From: Paucibacter sp. KCTC 42545
GTDB taxonomy: Bacteria > Pseudomonadota > Gammaproteobacteria > Burkholderiales > Burkholderiaceae_C
Length of the DNA stretch: 64,000 bases
Direction: 5' to 3'
Assembly: GCF_001477625.1 (NCBI RefSeq)
Contig: NZ_CP013692.1
Location: 4,030,001 to 4,094,000 of the forward strand
How positions within the stretch are numbered: position 1 is the stretch's first letter; each line of letters starts with the position of its first letter. The position numbers were made by a program, and so were the translations under genes. Positions 28,172-36,511 of the stretch are shown one piece after another. A model generated the notes under the pieces. That model saw only the letters and a program-made list of their open reading frames with translations. It had not been told where the DNA came from and made no database searches.

Positions 28172-28229
28172 ATCTTCTTTATTGGGGTCAGAGTCGATTT
28201 ATTTGATGTTGAGCGCGAAGCGGAGGATC

Positions 28230-29111
28230 TCAGCGCTCCAGCTCGTAAGACAGCACGGCGATGCTTTCCACCTGCAGCGCCTGGCCGTTTTCCATGTGTG
28301 CGACAAAACGCGCGCTGCGGATGTCTTCCAAGGCTTGTTTGTCCAGCCGCTCGAAGCCCGAAGACTTCTTCACGCTGGCTTCCTTGAGATTGCCCTTGGC
28401 ATCGACCACGATGCGCAAATGCACCATGCCGCTTTCGCCCAGGCGGCGCGACAGCAAGGGCACATTCACCCGCGGCTCGATCAGATAGCGCAAGGCATTG
28501 GGAGCAATCTTCTTCGCGGCAGGTGGCTCGACGCTGGTGGCCGCAGGCGCTGGCGGCGTCGACAAGGTCGTCGGCACGCTGCTGCTTGCCGGCACGGGCA
28601 AGGCTTCGATCGGCTCAGCGCGGGCAGCAACAAAGTCGGTCGGCTGCGACAGCTGAGGCGCTGCCGCCAGCAAATTGGTGGGGCGAACCACCGGCTGGCT
28701 AGGCTGGGGCTTGAGCAGCGGCTGCGGCGGTGCCGGCTGGGGCTTGACCGGCTCATTCGGCCGCACTGGCGCCAGCAAGCTGACCATGATGGGCGCGGCC
28801 TCTACCACCGCTTCACGCACTTCCCGCACTTGCAGCAGCGCCCAACCGGCCAGGGCGTGCAAAAGGACGACGACGATGGCCAAGCTGCGGCGCGCCACCG
28901 GGTCCAGCCCGTCATGGCGGGGCGTCAGATGCAAGGGCTGCACCTTGGCGCGGGGCGACACCGCCGGCGCTTGAGCGGCCGCACGTCGCCGCTCACCCGT
29001 GGCCTGCGTCGGCACAAGATCGCAAGCCGCAAGCGGCGTGGTGTCAGGCAAGGCGAGAAGGGGTTTCACGAGCAGAAGGGGCAGCGCGCTGCGAAGGTCA
29101 TCAATAAACAA
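28230..29111 (-). CDS. tonB: energy transducer TonB
   Basis: About 293 residues. The only upstream in-frame start codons are TTG (29111) and GTG (29069); neither has a good ribosome site, so the start is uncertain. The single helix (RSLAIVVVLLHALAGWALLQV) begins near residue 74, preceded by an unusually long cytoplasmic part. A Pro-rich spacer (NEPVKPQPAPPQP) and the C-terminal TonB domain (SGMVHLRIVVDAKGNLKEA, VKKSSGFERLDKQALE) follow. It heads the tonB-exbB-exbD cluster. Confidence 0.9.
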   Translation of the reverse strand: MFIDDLRSALPLLLVKPLLALPDTTPLAACDLVPTQATGERRRAAAQAPAVSPRAKVQPLHLTPRHDGLDPVARRSLAIVVVLLHALAGWALLQVREVREAVVEAAPIMVSLLAPVRPNEPVKPQPAPPQPLLKPQPSQPVVRPTNLLAAAPQLSQPTDFVAARAEPIEALPVPASSSVPTTLSTPPAPAATSVEPPAAKKIAPNALRYLIEPRVNVPLLSRRLGESGMVHLRIVVDAKGNLKEASVKKSSGFERLDKQALEDIRSARFVAHMENGQALQVESIAVLSYELER

Positions 29112-29125
29112 ATCTTAACACAAAC

Positions 29126-29144
29126 AAGAACGATTCTCATTACA
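29126..29144 (-). promoter_or_regulatory. Fur-box-like sequence before tonB
   Basis: On the minus strand AATGAGAATCGTTCTT matches the AATGATAAT-type hexamer repeats of Fur boxes (partial match, two to three hexamers). It is 15 bases before the first possible tonB start, a position that would block transcription in iron-replete cells. Confidence 0.55.
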
Positions 29145-29202
29145 GAGGTTGAGAAGCAATTGCTATTCAGTAGGGTTGAAGCTCTTGGCAGCAAGGCGCA
29201 GG

Positions 29203-29241
29203 GACGAAAAAAAACCCACCCGCTGTGTGCGGATGGGTTTT
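29203..29241 (-). terminator. rho-independent terminator of terC
   Basis: Stem AAAACCCA(C)CCGC / GCGG(A)TGGGTTTT with a TGTGT loop and one mismatch, followed on the minus strand by eight T residues. It lies 70 bases past the terC stop. Confidence 0.88.
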
Positions 29242-29310
29242 TGGCGATGAGATGTCGGGCGGGGCGTCAGCGGCAACAGCGCGACTGCGCTGCTGCCCCG
29301 CTTACCCCGA

Positions 29311-30276
29311 TCAGGACTTGTCGGTGGCGATCTTCGGGGCGGTCTTCAAGCTCCAGACCATGGTGATGGCCAGAACCACCACCACCACACCCAGGGACAC
29401 CAAGACCGGGATCTTGTAGATGTCGATCAACATCATCTTGGTGCCGATGAAGGCCAGCACCACTGCCAGGCCGTAGCTCAGCAAATGGAACTTGGAAGCC
29501 ATCGCCGCCAGCAGGAAGTACATGGCACGCAGACCCAGGATCGCGAAGATGTTCGAGGTCAGCACGATGAAGGGGTCCTTGGTGATGGCGAAGATGGCCG
29601 GGATCGAATCCACCGCGAAGATCACGTCGGTCATGCCCACCAAGGCAATCACCAACAGCAGCGGCGTGGCCACGCGCTTGCCGTTCTCCATCGTCAAGAA
29701 CTTCTCACCGTCGAAGTTCTTGCTCACAGGCATGGTCTTGCGCAGCAGCTTGAGGGCCGGATTGGATTCCAAATCAGGCTCTTTGCCCGACGCCCACCAC
29801 ATCTTGATACCCGTCAGCAGCAAGAAGGCGCCGAAGATGTACAGAACCCAGTGGAACTCTTCGATCAGCCAGCTGCCGACCAGAATCATCACGGTACGCA
29901 GAATGATGGCGCCGATGATGCCGTACATCAGCACCCGCTTCTGGTACGCCGCAGGCACCGAGAAGTAGGTGAAGATCATCAGGAAGACAAAGATATTGTC
30001 GACCGCGAGTGATTTTTCGATCAGGTAACCGGTCAGGAATTCCAGCGCCTTGGTATTGGCCAGGGCCACATCACCCGTGCTGTCTTTGACGGCCCACCAG
30101 AACAGGCCGTTGAAAGCCAAGCTCAGCGCCACCCACACCAAAGACCAGTTGATGGCCTCTTTGACCGAGACTTCATGCGCGCCCTGCTTGCGCAGCACGA
30201 CAAAGTCCACAAACAGGGCCACGATGACCGAGCCCACGAAAAAGTACCAAAGCCAGAGCGGCGCGACTGTATCCAT
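29311..30276 (-). CDS. TerC/Alx family membrane protein
   Basis: 321 residues from ATG 30276, GGAGA seven bases upstream (a TTG one codon earlier is less likely). About nine membrane helices. Family motifs: the acidic SLAVDNIFVF and TDVIFAVDSIPAIFAIT, which carry the Asp residues thought to bind the metal. Alx of E. coli, the closest well-known relative, has been linked to manganese export and high-pH response and is controlled by a yybP-ykoY element. Such an element precedes this gene too, so a role in manganese export is the best inference. Confidence 0.92.
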   Translation of the reverse strand: MDTVAPLWLWYFFVGSVIVALFVDFVVLRKQGAHEVSVKEAINWSLVWVALSLAFNGLFWWAVKDSTGDVALANTKALEFLTGYLIEKSLAVDNIFVFLMIFTYFSVPAAYQKRVLMYGIIGAIILRTVMILVGSWLIEEFHWVLYIFGAFLLLTGIKMWWASGKEPDLESNPALKLLRKTMPVSKNFDGEKFLTMENGKRVATPLLLVIALVGMTDVIFAVDSIPAIFAITKDPFIVLTSNIFAILGLRAMYFLLAAMASKFHLLSYGLAVVLAFIGTKMMLIDIYKIPVLVSLGVVVVVLAITMVWSLKTAPKIATDKS

Positions 30277-30720
30277 CAAGAATCTCCTGCAAAAACAAAA
30301 CGACCAGACATGCCATCAGAGTGCTTCAGGCAGAGTCTGACTGAAGGCACGCAAAAGGCCAAGGTCGAAAGGTCTTGCGGGACAGGGCGTGGACAGCTTT
30401 ATGCATCCACTCACCAGCTGCGGCGCCCGGGCATCTTCACAGACGCCGTGTTGACGGACCACCGCCACGACATGGATTGGGCCCATGCCGCGTAGCTACT
30501 CCCCTTTCGGAAAATCGGATTATGCCTGAGCCCGCGCAAGACCTGGCCCCATATGAGGACATCGCGCCGGCGCGCTGCGTGACGCTTGCCACATGTCAGG
30601 GGCCGATACCTGGATCAAGGCGGCAGATGAAGTACGCTTAGCAGCACGGCGCTGACTGCGCCATGCCATACGTACCCTGCATTTCGCGCCATGCGCACCC
30701 AACAAACAGGCTGGAGGCCT
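30277..30720. other. divergent intergenic region holding the terC leader
   Basis: 444 bases. The left two-thirds is the terC leader with a yybP-ykoY element (30363-30510). A -10-like CATAAT on the minus strand at 30519-30524 could start this transcript. The rest, before the small membrane protein gene, shows nothing clear. Confidence 0.5.
30363..30510 (-). ncRNA. yybP-ykoY manganese riboswitch
   Basis: On the minus strand the leader begins with AAAGGGGAGTAGC (30495-30507), the hallmark 5' segment of this riboswitch, and closes with GCAAGACCTTTC (around 30367-30378), the conserved 3' segment. Between them lie GC-rich complementary segments that can form the two coaxial arms (for example GGCGGTGGTCC...CGCCG). 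It ends 86 bases before the terC ATG. Class members bind Mn2+ and switch on Mn exporters or Alx/TerC. Confidence 0.82.
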
Positions 30721-31077
30721 ATGAAGATACTGATACGCTGGCTTTTGCTGGCCGGAGCCCTGCTCTTGGTGGCCCACCTCTATTCGGGCGTGATGGTCAC
30801 CAGCTTCACCTCGGCGCTGATCGCCGCGCTGGTGTTGGGCTTGCTCAACACCTTGCTGCGGCCCATTCTGGTGCTGCTGACCCTGCCGGTAACGGTGATC
30901 AGCATGGGCCTGTTCCTGTTCGTCATCAACGCGCTGATGTTCTGGGCCGCCGCTTACTTACTCAATGGCTTTGTGGTGGCCAACTTCACGGCCGCGCTGA
31001 TCGGCTCACTGATCTACAGCCTGTGCGGCATGTTGATCGATGTGGTGATGGAACGGCTATTCCCTTCGCTGGACTAA
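30721..31077 (+). CDS. small membrane protein, phage holin family IV-like (YvlD/DUF360)
   Basis: 118 residues from ATG 30721, with GGAGG three bases before it; another in-frame ATG lies at 30691. Four hydrophobic helices: ILIRWLLLAGALLLVAHLY, IAALVLGLLNTLLRPILVLLTLP, VISMGLFLFVINALMFWAAAYLL and the C-terminal ALIGSLIYSLCGMLIDVVM. The LLNTLLRPIL motif is typical of the family. No phage genes are nearby, so it is a chromosomal membrane protein of unknown function. Confidence 0.8.
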   Translation: MKILIRWLLLAGALLLVAHLYSGVMVTSFTSALIAALVLGLLNTLLRPILVLLTLPVTVISMGLFLFVINALMFWAAAYLLNGFVVANFTAALIGSLIYSLCGMLIDVVMERLFPSLD

Positions 31078-31093
31078 GTCGACGTCAGGGCAG

Positions 31094-32728
31094 TCAAGGC
31101 AGTTCAGCGCCCGGCGGCACGCCACGCGGGTACATCTCGGCCAGCAATTGGCGGCGCTCGTAGGTGAGCGCGCGCAAGCGCGAATCGATCACCGCCGCCT
31201 CGATCTGATCGGCATCACGGCCGCGCGACTGCCGCAGACCTGAGCGCAAACGGTCAATCGCGCCATTCAAATCTCCCATGGCCGCGCGCACCTCGCCTTG
31301 CGCCCGCAGCGCACGCAAGGGCTGGTTCAAGCGATCCCACAGCTGGGCCAATTGCGCCCAAGCGCCGGGGTCATGCGGATTGAGGCTCACATAGGTTTGC
31401 AAATCATCGGCCGCCTGGCGGGCCGATGCGGTGCCGCTGCTGTCCACCATGGCCAGCTGGGCGCGCTGCATCAGCATGGGCCGGGAGCGCTCACCCGCCA
31501 GCCCAGCCAGCGCCGCAAAGCCATCGCTCGCCTGGCCCTTGGCCGCAGCCAACTCGGCACGCAGATAGCGCAGATCACGGCTGGCGCGCTCGTCTGGACC
31601 CAAGAGCTGCAGGGTCAGCTCGGCACTGCGCAGGGCGTTCTCGGCACGCGTGAAATCACGCATCTTGATGGAAGCCAGGGCGCTGGCATAGCGTGCGCCG
31701 AGTTGCTCATAACCCTTGCCGCCGTCCTTGCTGCTGGTGTCGCGCACGCCGGCGTCAAGGTTCTGTAGCGCGGCCCAGGCTTCCGCGCGCGGGTCCATCA
31801 AGACCTTGGCCCGCGCCGCCATCAATGCATGCTCAGCCACGCCCAGCGGGCGCACAAAGGCCTCGGTGCCCATGCGGGTGCGGGCGTCACCGATGCGCTC
31901 GCTGGTCAGCGGGTGCGAGCGCAGATAGGGGTAGTTGCCCGCGTCCATCAGGTGATAGCTCTGCTCCATGCGCTCGAACATGCTAAACATGCCGGCCGGC
32001 GCATAGCCCGCCTGCGTCATCACCTGAAAGCCCACCCGGTCGGCCTCGCGCTCCATATCGCGCGAGAAAGCCAGCGAGGCCGCTGCCGCCGCCGCCTGGC
32101 TGCCGACGATGGCCGCGTTGGCGCCGTCCACGCTGCCGCTGCGCGCCGCGATGATGAGGCCGGCCACCATCGCCGCCGTGGCCAGCAAGCTATTGCGCGA
32201 GTCGCCGACGATGCGGCGCGCGATATGCCGCTGCGTCACATGCGACAACTCGTGGCCCAACACGGAAGCCAACTCATCGCGCGACACCGTCATCGCAATC
32301 AAGCCCAGGTGAACGCCCACAAAGCCGCCCGGCAGCGCGAAAGCGTTGACGCTCTTGTCGCGCACCAAGAAGATTTCCCAGGCGAAGTGATCCTTGGTCT
32401 CGTCACCGATATTGCCCAACCGAATCCCGGCCGCCACCAGCGGCGCCCAAACGCCCTGCACATACTCCAGCAAGATGGGGTCGTCCAGCAAGTCCGGGTC
32501 GGGGCGGATCTGGCGCATGATTTGGTCGCCGAAACGCCGCTCGGCGCCCACATCCAAATCGGCCGAAACTGAATCGCCCAGGGTTGGCAGATTCACTTGC
32601 GCTACACCGGGCCGCGGCCCACTGACCAACAACAAGGCTGCCAGCACGCTCAGCGCCAATTTGCGCGGCAAGACGCTGCGCGGCGCGCTGCCACGGCGCG
32701 AAAAAAGGCGAGGTGTTTGCTTCAACAA
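31094..32728 (-). CDS. M48 family metalloprotease with TPR tail, BepA-like
   Basis: 544 residues if translation begins at TTG 32728, which has GGAGA eight bases upstream and puts a signal peptide (KLALSVLAALLLVSG...GVAQ) at the N-terminus; no ATG fits. HELSH with EREADRVGF supplies the zinc site of M48 peptidases. The C-terminal half (from about residue 330) is TPR-like. The closest known relative is BepA/YfgC, a periplasmic chaperone-protease for outer-membrane proteins. It is divergent from moaC. Confidence 0.88.
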   Translation of the reverse strand: MLKQTPRLFSRRGSAPRSVLPRKLALSVLAALLLVSGPRPGVAQVNLPTLGDSVSADLDVGAERRFGDQIMRQIRPDPDLLDDPILLEYVQGVWAPLVAAGIRLGNIGDETKDHFAWEIFLVRDKSVNAFALPGGFVGVHLGLIAMTVSRDELASVLGHELSHVTQRHIARRIVGDSRNSLLATAAMVAGLIIAARSGSVDGANAAIVGSQAAAAAASLAFSRDMEREADRVGFQVMTQAGYAPAGMFSMFERMEQSYHLMDAGNYPYLRSHPLTSERIGDARTRMGTEAFVRPLGVAEHALMAARAKVLMDPRAEAWAALQNLDAGVRDTSSKDGGKGYEQLGARYASALASIKMRDFTRAENALRSAELTLQLLGPDERASRDLRYLRAELAAAKGQASDGFAALAGLAGERSRPMLMQRAQLAMVDSSGTASARQAADDLQTYVSLNPHDPGAWAQLAQLWDRLNQPLRALRAQGEVRAAMGDLNGAIDRLRSGLRQSRGRDADQIEAAVIDSRLRALTYERRQLLAEMYPRGVPPGAELP

Positions 32729-32831
32729 GAAAGAATCTCCAAGGGCGCCGCCGTGAGCACACTCACTATGATGAGGCCAGTATCGTCCCCACATGCAACT
32801 CAATTGTTGCTGCACTTTAAAGACTCGCACC

Positions 32832-33314
32832 ATGACCAGCGCACATCTGACCCATTTTGACGCCCAGGGCCAAGCCCATATGGTGGACGTGGCGGCCAAA
32901 GCCGTCACCCATCGCGTGGCGCGCGCCGCCGGCCACATCGAGATGCTGCCCGCCACCCTGGCCATGATCAGCGCCGGCACCGCCAAAAAGGGCGATGTGC
33001 TGGGCATCGCCCGCATCGCCGCGATTCAGGCCGCCAAGCGCACGTCCGACTTGATTCCGCTCTGCCACCCCCTGCCCCTGACGCGGGTGACGGTGGACTT
33101 CGAGATCGACGCCGCAGCGAACCGCGTCAGCTGCATGGCCCAGGTCGAAACTCTGGGCCAGACCGGCGTCGAAATGGAGGCCCTGACCGCCGTGCAAATC
33201 GGCCTGCTGACGATCTACGACATGTGCAAGGCCGTGGACCGCGGCATGGTGATGGGCGCCATCCGCGTGCTGGAGAAAAAGGGCGGCAAAAGCGGCGACT
33301 GGTCCGCAGCTTGA
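32832..33314 (+). CDS. moaC: cyclic pyranopterin monophosphate synthase MoaC
   Basis: 160 residues from ATG 32832 (MTSAHLTHF). Family motifs [41 protein letters not shown] and [12 protein letters not shown]. It converts the MoaA product to cyclic pyranopterin monophosphate in molybdenum cofactor synthesis. It stands apart from other moa genes here, and its end meets the next, convergent gene two bases away. Confidence 0.97.
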   Translation: MTSAHLTHFDAQGQAHMVDVAAKAVTHRVARAAGHIEMLPATLAMISAGTAKKGDVLGIARIAAIQAAKRTSDLIPLCHPLPLTRVTVDFEIDAAANRVSCMAQVETLGQTGVEMEALTAVQIGLLTIYDMCKAVDRGMVMGAIRVLEKKGGKSGDWSAA

Positions 33315-33317
33315 GCC

Positions 33318-35072
33318 TCAGCGCAGCTCGCGCCACTCAAACATCTGCTTGGGCGGCTCGCACTGGAAGAATTTGAAGGCGCCCAGATCGGTCTCCTCAC
33401 ATTCGCTGAGGAAGCTTGCCGCGCTGGCATTGTGAAACTCACGCAGGCGCGCCACGACATAACGGGCCTTTTCATCGTCACCCACACGGTGCAGCGACTT
33501 GGCCCACGCCATCATCAGGCGCGCATCGATGAGCTGATGCGCGCTGCGCTGCGCCGCCGCCAGCGTCTGCGGGCCCGGGTCCAGGCTTGTGGCTGCGGCG
33601 TAATCGGCCTGCGTGGCGAAGAACACCGAATGTTGCCCCTCGGCAATCCGGGTCGCCAGCGGGCCGGCATTCTCGCCCGGCGCGTAAATCACCACCACGC
33701 GGTGATAGTCCCACACCGCAAACACCACGCCCACCACCAGGGCCAGGCCGGCCACGCGCAGAGCCGGTGCGAGATCGGCCTTGGCCGGCACAAACGCGGC
33801 CTCACGCTGGGGCGCACCCAGCGCCAGCCCGAAGGCAAAGGCGGTGGGTAAGAGGAAGTAGGCGTACCAAAGCGGGTATTCGAGCAAGCTGTGTAGGCCG
33901 ATCATCAGCACCAGCATGAAGGCGCTGCGGCGCACCGCGGCCTGAGCCGCATCCACTTCTTGCATGCTGAGCCGGAAGGCGCGCCACAAAGACCAGCTGA
34001 GCAAGGCCAGAATGCTCAAGCTCCAGGGCAGGCCCAGCTCCACCGCCAGCTGCATCGGCAGGTTGTGGCAATGGTCGAAGAAGGCCACCGGGCGCTGCGG
34101 AAACTCGCTCATGGTCCAGGCCAGATTGAACTCACCCCAGCCCACGCCCGTCCAGGGGCTCTGCTTAAGCAAGGCCCAGCTATTGGCCAGAATCGCCAGC
34201 CGCGAGGGCGAGCCCGCGCCCTCGGCCAAGCGCGACTCCACCCCCAGCGCGTGGCCACTGCTGGCCGACCAGATCGCCAGCAACCAAGCGCAAAGGCCCA
34301 GCATGACGGGCGTGGCCAACAGTGAGAACTTGGTGGCACGGCTCAAGCGCCGATCGAGCAAGCCCCAAACCGCCAGAATGAGCACGCCGATCACGCCGGT
34401 GCGAGAGCCGCTCAACATCACCGCGAAGACCAAGGCGAACAGCAGCGCCGGCAATGCCCAGACCGAGCGCAAGGACCAAGGCCGCCCCGACTCCGCCAGG
34501 TAGACCGCCGCCACGCAGGACCACATCAGCAAGCTGGCCAGATGATTGGGCTGGCGCATATTGCCCACCGCCCGGCCCGGCACGCCGCTGCGTGCGATCA
34601 CGCTGCCGTCCGCCCACTGCGGCGCAAACACCTGCACGACGCTAACGACCACGCTCAGCAGGCCTGCCACCAGCAGCCCCCAGCAAAACACCTCGAACCA
34701 GGCCGAACGCGCCTCGGCATGCAAGCCCTGCGCGGCAAGCAACAGCAAGGTCGCCGCGCCAATCAAGGCCGTGTTCGACAGCGCCAGCGACAGCGGCAAG
34801 CCCGCCCAAAAATGCGAAACCAGCGGCGCCAGCAGCAGCAAAAGCATGGCGCCCAGCGCCGCCGTCATGCGCAGCTGCGGCTGGGCGGCAGCCAGCAGCG
34901 CCAGCACACCACCCCAAGCCGCCAAAGCCGCCAGCTGGTTGAACAAGGTGGCCGAAGGCGTCAGGTTGTAGGCCAGCAGTGGCGCCACGATGCAGGCCAG
35001 CAACATGGCCAGCACCGCCACGGGCGGCAAAGAAAAGTGGGGGGAGTTCAAACGTGTCATGGGGCGAATCAT
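33318..35072 (-). CDS. O-antigen ligase/PglL-type O-oligosaccharyltransferase family protein
   Basis: About 584 residues from ATG 35072 (ATG 35060 is equally possible). Ten or more membrane helices; a large periplasmic loop carries MRQPNHLA and, later, WTGVGWGEFN with HCHNLPMQLAVELGLP, which match the Wzy_C ligase core. A soluble C-terminal domain after about residue 430 resembles Wzy_C_2 in PglL-like enzymes. It could attach glycans to proteins or to lipid A core; no pilin or O-antigen genes are adjacent to decide. Confidence 0.85.
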   Translation of the reverse strand: MIRPMTRLNSPHFSLPPVAVLAMLLACIVAPLLAYNLTPSATLFNQLAALAAWGGVLALLAAAQPQLRMTAALGAMLLLLLAPLVSHFWAGLPLSLALSNTALIGAATLLLLAAQGLHAEARSAWFEVFCWGLLVAGLLSVVVSVVQVFAPQWADGSVIARSGVPGRAVGNMRQPNHLASLLMWSCVAAVYLAESGRPWSLRSVWALPALLFALVFAVMLSGSRTGVIGVLILAVWGLLDRRLSRATKFSLLATPVMLGLCAWLLAIWSASSGHALGVESRLAEGAGSPSRLAILANSWALLKQSPWTGVGWGEFNLAWTMSEFPQRPVAFFDHCHNLPMQLAVELGLPWSLSILALLSWSLWRAFRLSMQEVDAAQAAVRRSAFMLVLMIGLHSLLEYPLWYAYFLLPTAFAFGLALGAPQREAAFVPAKADLAPALRVAGLALVVGVVFAVWDYHRVVVIYAPGENAGPLATRIAEGQHSVFFATQADYAAATSLDPGPQTLAAAQRSAHQLIDARLMMAWAKSLHRVGDDEKARYVVARLREFHNASAASFLSECEETDLGAFKFFQCEPPKQMFEWRELR

Positions 35073-35170
35073 CACATGGCGGAAGCCTGGCCGAAATTGT
35101 CCACGCCCCACTTGCTCGGTTGGGCGAGCGTGCACGCAAGGACTATTCGCCCCCTCGCAACGAGAACTTG

Positions 35171-35200
35171 TTGACCTCCGGCGAATAGGTGTACTACGAT
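35171..35200 (+). promoter_or_regulatory. promoter of the GntR-ABC operon
   Basis: TTGACC at 35171-35176 (-35) and TACGAT at 35195-35200 (-10), 18 bases apart. The leader to the TTG start would be less than 20 bases. Confidence 0.5.
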
Positions 35201-35211
35201 ACCGATACACC
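35188..35211. promoter_or_regulatory. palindromic operator, YtrA type
   Basis: GGTGTA-N12-TACACC, perfect six-base arms covering the -10 box. The GTGTA...TACAC pattern is like operators of the YtrA subfamily of GntR regulators. The likely ligand is the GntR protein encoded 13 bases downstream, acting as an autorepressor. Confidence 0.65.
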
Positions 35212-35223
35212 AAGGGGATCACT

Positions 35224-35625
35224 TTGAGTAGCGACGCGTTCTTCTTTCGCATCAACACCGGCTCCACCGAGCCGATCTACCGCCAGCTGATGGAGCAGCT
35301 GCGCCGGCGCGTGGCCAGCGGCAGCTTGAGCGCCGGCCAGGAGATTCCTTCGGTGCGCGAGCTGGCCCAGGTGCTGGCCGTACACCCAATGACCATCTCC
35401 AAGGCCTATAGCTTGCTGGAGGCCGAAGGCTTGCTGGAACGCCGCCGCGGCCTGGCCATGCGCATCGCCCCTCAGCACAGCAAGGCCCAACCCACCGCCT
35501 CACGCATCGACCTGCTGCGCCCCAGCCTGGAGCGCGCTGCCGCGCAGACCCGCGAGCTCGAACTCAAGCCTGCCCAGGCCCTGCATCTGTTTGAACAAAT
35601 TCTCAAAGAGGGAGACCCGGAATGA
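35224..35625 (+). CDS. GntR family transcriptional regulator, YtrA subfamily
   Basis: 133 residues starting at TTG 35224, which has AGGGG six bases upstream. The winged helix lies at about residues 15-80 (PIYRQLMEQLRRRVASGSL, PSVRELAQVLAVHPMTISKAY, LLEAEGLLERR). The short C-terminal helix pair without a large ligand domain is typical of YtrA. These regulators commonly control an ABC transporter operon they belong to; here the ATPase gene overlaps by four bases (ATGA). Confidence 0.9.
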   Translation: MSSDAFFFRINTGSTEPIYRQLMEQLRRRVASGSLSAGQEIPSVRELAQVLAVHPMTISKAYSLLEAEGLLERRRGLAMRIAPQHSKAQPTASRIDLLRPSLERAAAQTRELELKPAQALHLFEQILKEGDPE

Positions 35626-36509
35626 GCACCGCCACTTTGCCGCAGCCCACGGCCACCTTGGATCAGCTTGAACTCTATTACCCCGGCCAAGCGCCGGTGC
35701 TGCGGGGCTTGAGCTGGCAGCTGCTGCCCGGCCAGGTGGTGGGCTTGCTGGGCCGCAACGGTGCGGGCAAGACCACGCTGCTGGAAGCCCTGCTGGGTCT
35801 GCGCGAACCGCAAGCCGGCCAGGTGCGCCTGTTCGGCCAGGCGGCTGCCGAGATTGACGACGCCACCCGCGCCCGCATCGGCTATGTGCCGCAGCAAAGC
35901 GATTTGTTCGACGGCTTCACCCCCGCCCAGCTGCTGAGTTACTTCAAGAGCTTCTACCCACGCTGGAACGAGGCCAAGGTGGAGGGGTTGATGTCACGCT
36001 GGGACATTGCCCGCGACAAGCCCATCGCCAAACTCTCCGGCGGCCAACAGCAGCGCCTGAGCATCATCCGCGCCCTGGCGCATGAGCCGGACCTGCTGGT
36101 GCTGGACGAACCCGTTGCCAGCCTTGACCCCGCCGGCCGGCGCGACTTTCTGCGCGAGCTGGTGGACCAGGTGTTGGACCGCGGCACCACCGTGGTGTTC
36201 AGCACCCACATCCTCTCGGATCTGGAGCGGGTCGCCTTCAACCTGGCGTTTTTGCAAGCCGGCCGCATCGCGGTGCAAGCGCCGCTGGACGAGTTGATCG
36301 AGCAAGTGCGCAGCGTGCAGGGTTCAGCGGCCGAGCTGCAGGCGCTGACGCAGGCCTGCGGCGCCCAAGTGCTGCGCAGCCATGCGCTGGACGGCGGCCA
36401 AGAGCGCCGCCTGATTCGCCTGCCCGCTGAAGCTGCTGCCGCCACCGCCGCGCTGGACGAGCGCCTGCAGGCCGTCAACCTGGAAGACCTGTTCATGGAG
36501 TTGACTTGA
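35622..36509 (+). CDS. ABC transporter ATP-binding protein
   Basis: 295 residues. Walker A GRNGAGKTT, Q-loop YVPQQSD, signature KLSGGQQQRLSI, Walker B LLVLDEPVASLDP and the H-loop STHILSDLE are intact. The C-terminal part after residue 215 resembles YtrB/CcmA relatives. Its ATG overlaps the regulator stop (ATGA); the permease follows without a gap. Confidence 0.92.
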   Translation: MSTATLPQPTATLDQLELYYPGQAPVLRGLSWQLLPGQVVGLLGRNGAGKTTLLEALLGLREPQAGQVRLFGQAAAEIDDATRARIGYVPQQSDLFDGFTPAQLLSYFKSFYPRWNEAKVEGLMSRWDIARDKPIAKLSGGQQQRLSIIRALAHEPDLLVLDEPVASLDPAGRRDFLRELVDQVLDRGTTVVFSTHILSDLERVAFNLAFLQAGRIAVQAPLDELIEQVRSVQGSAAELQALTQACGAQVLRSHALDGGQERRLIRLPAEAAAATAALDERLQAVNLEDLFMELT

Positions 36510-36511
36510 AA

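Noticed and set aside
30721..31077. Phage holin as a sign of a prophage
   Set aside because: The family name is misleading; no other phage gene, integrase or att site is nearby.
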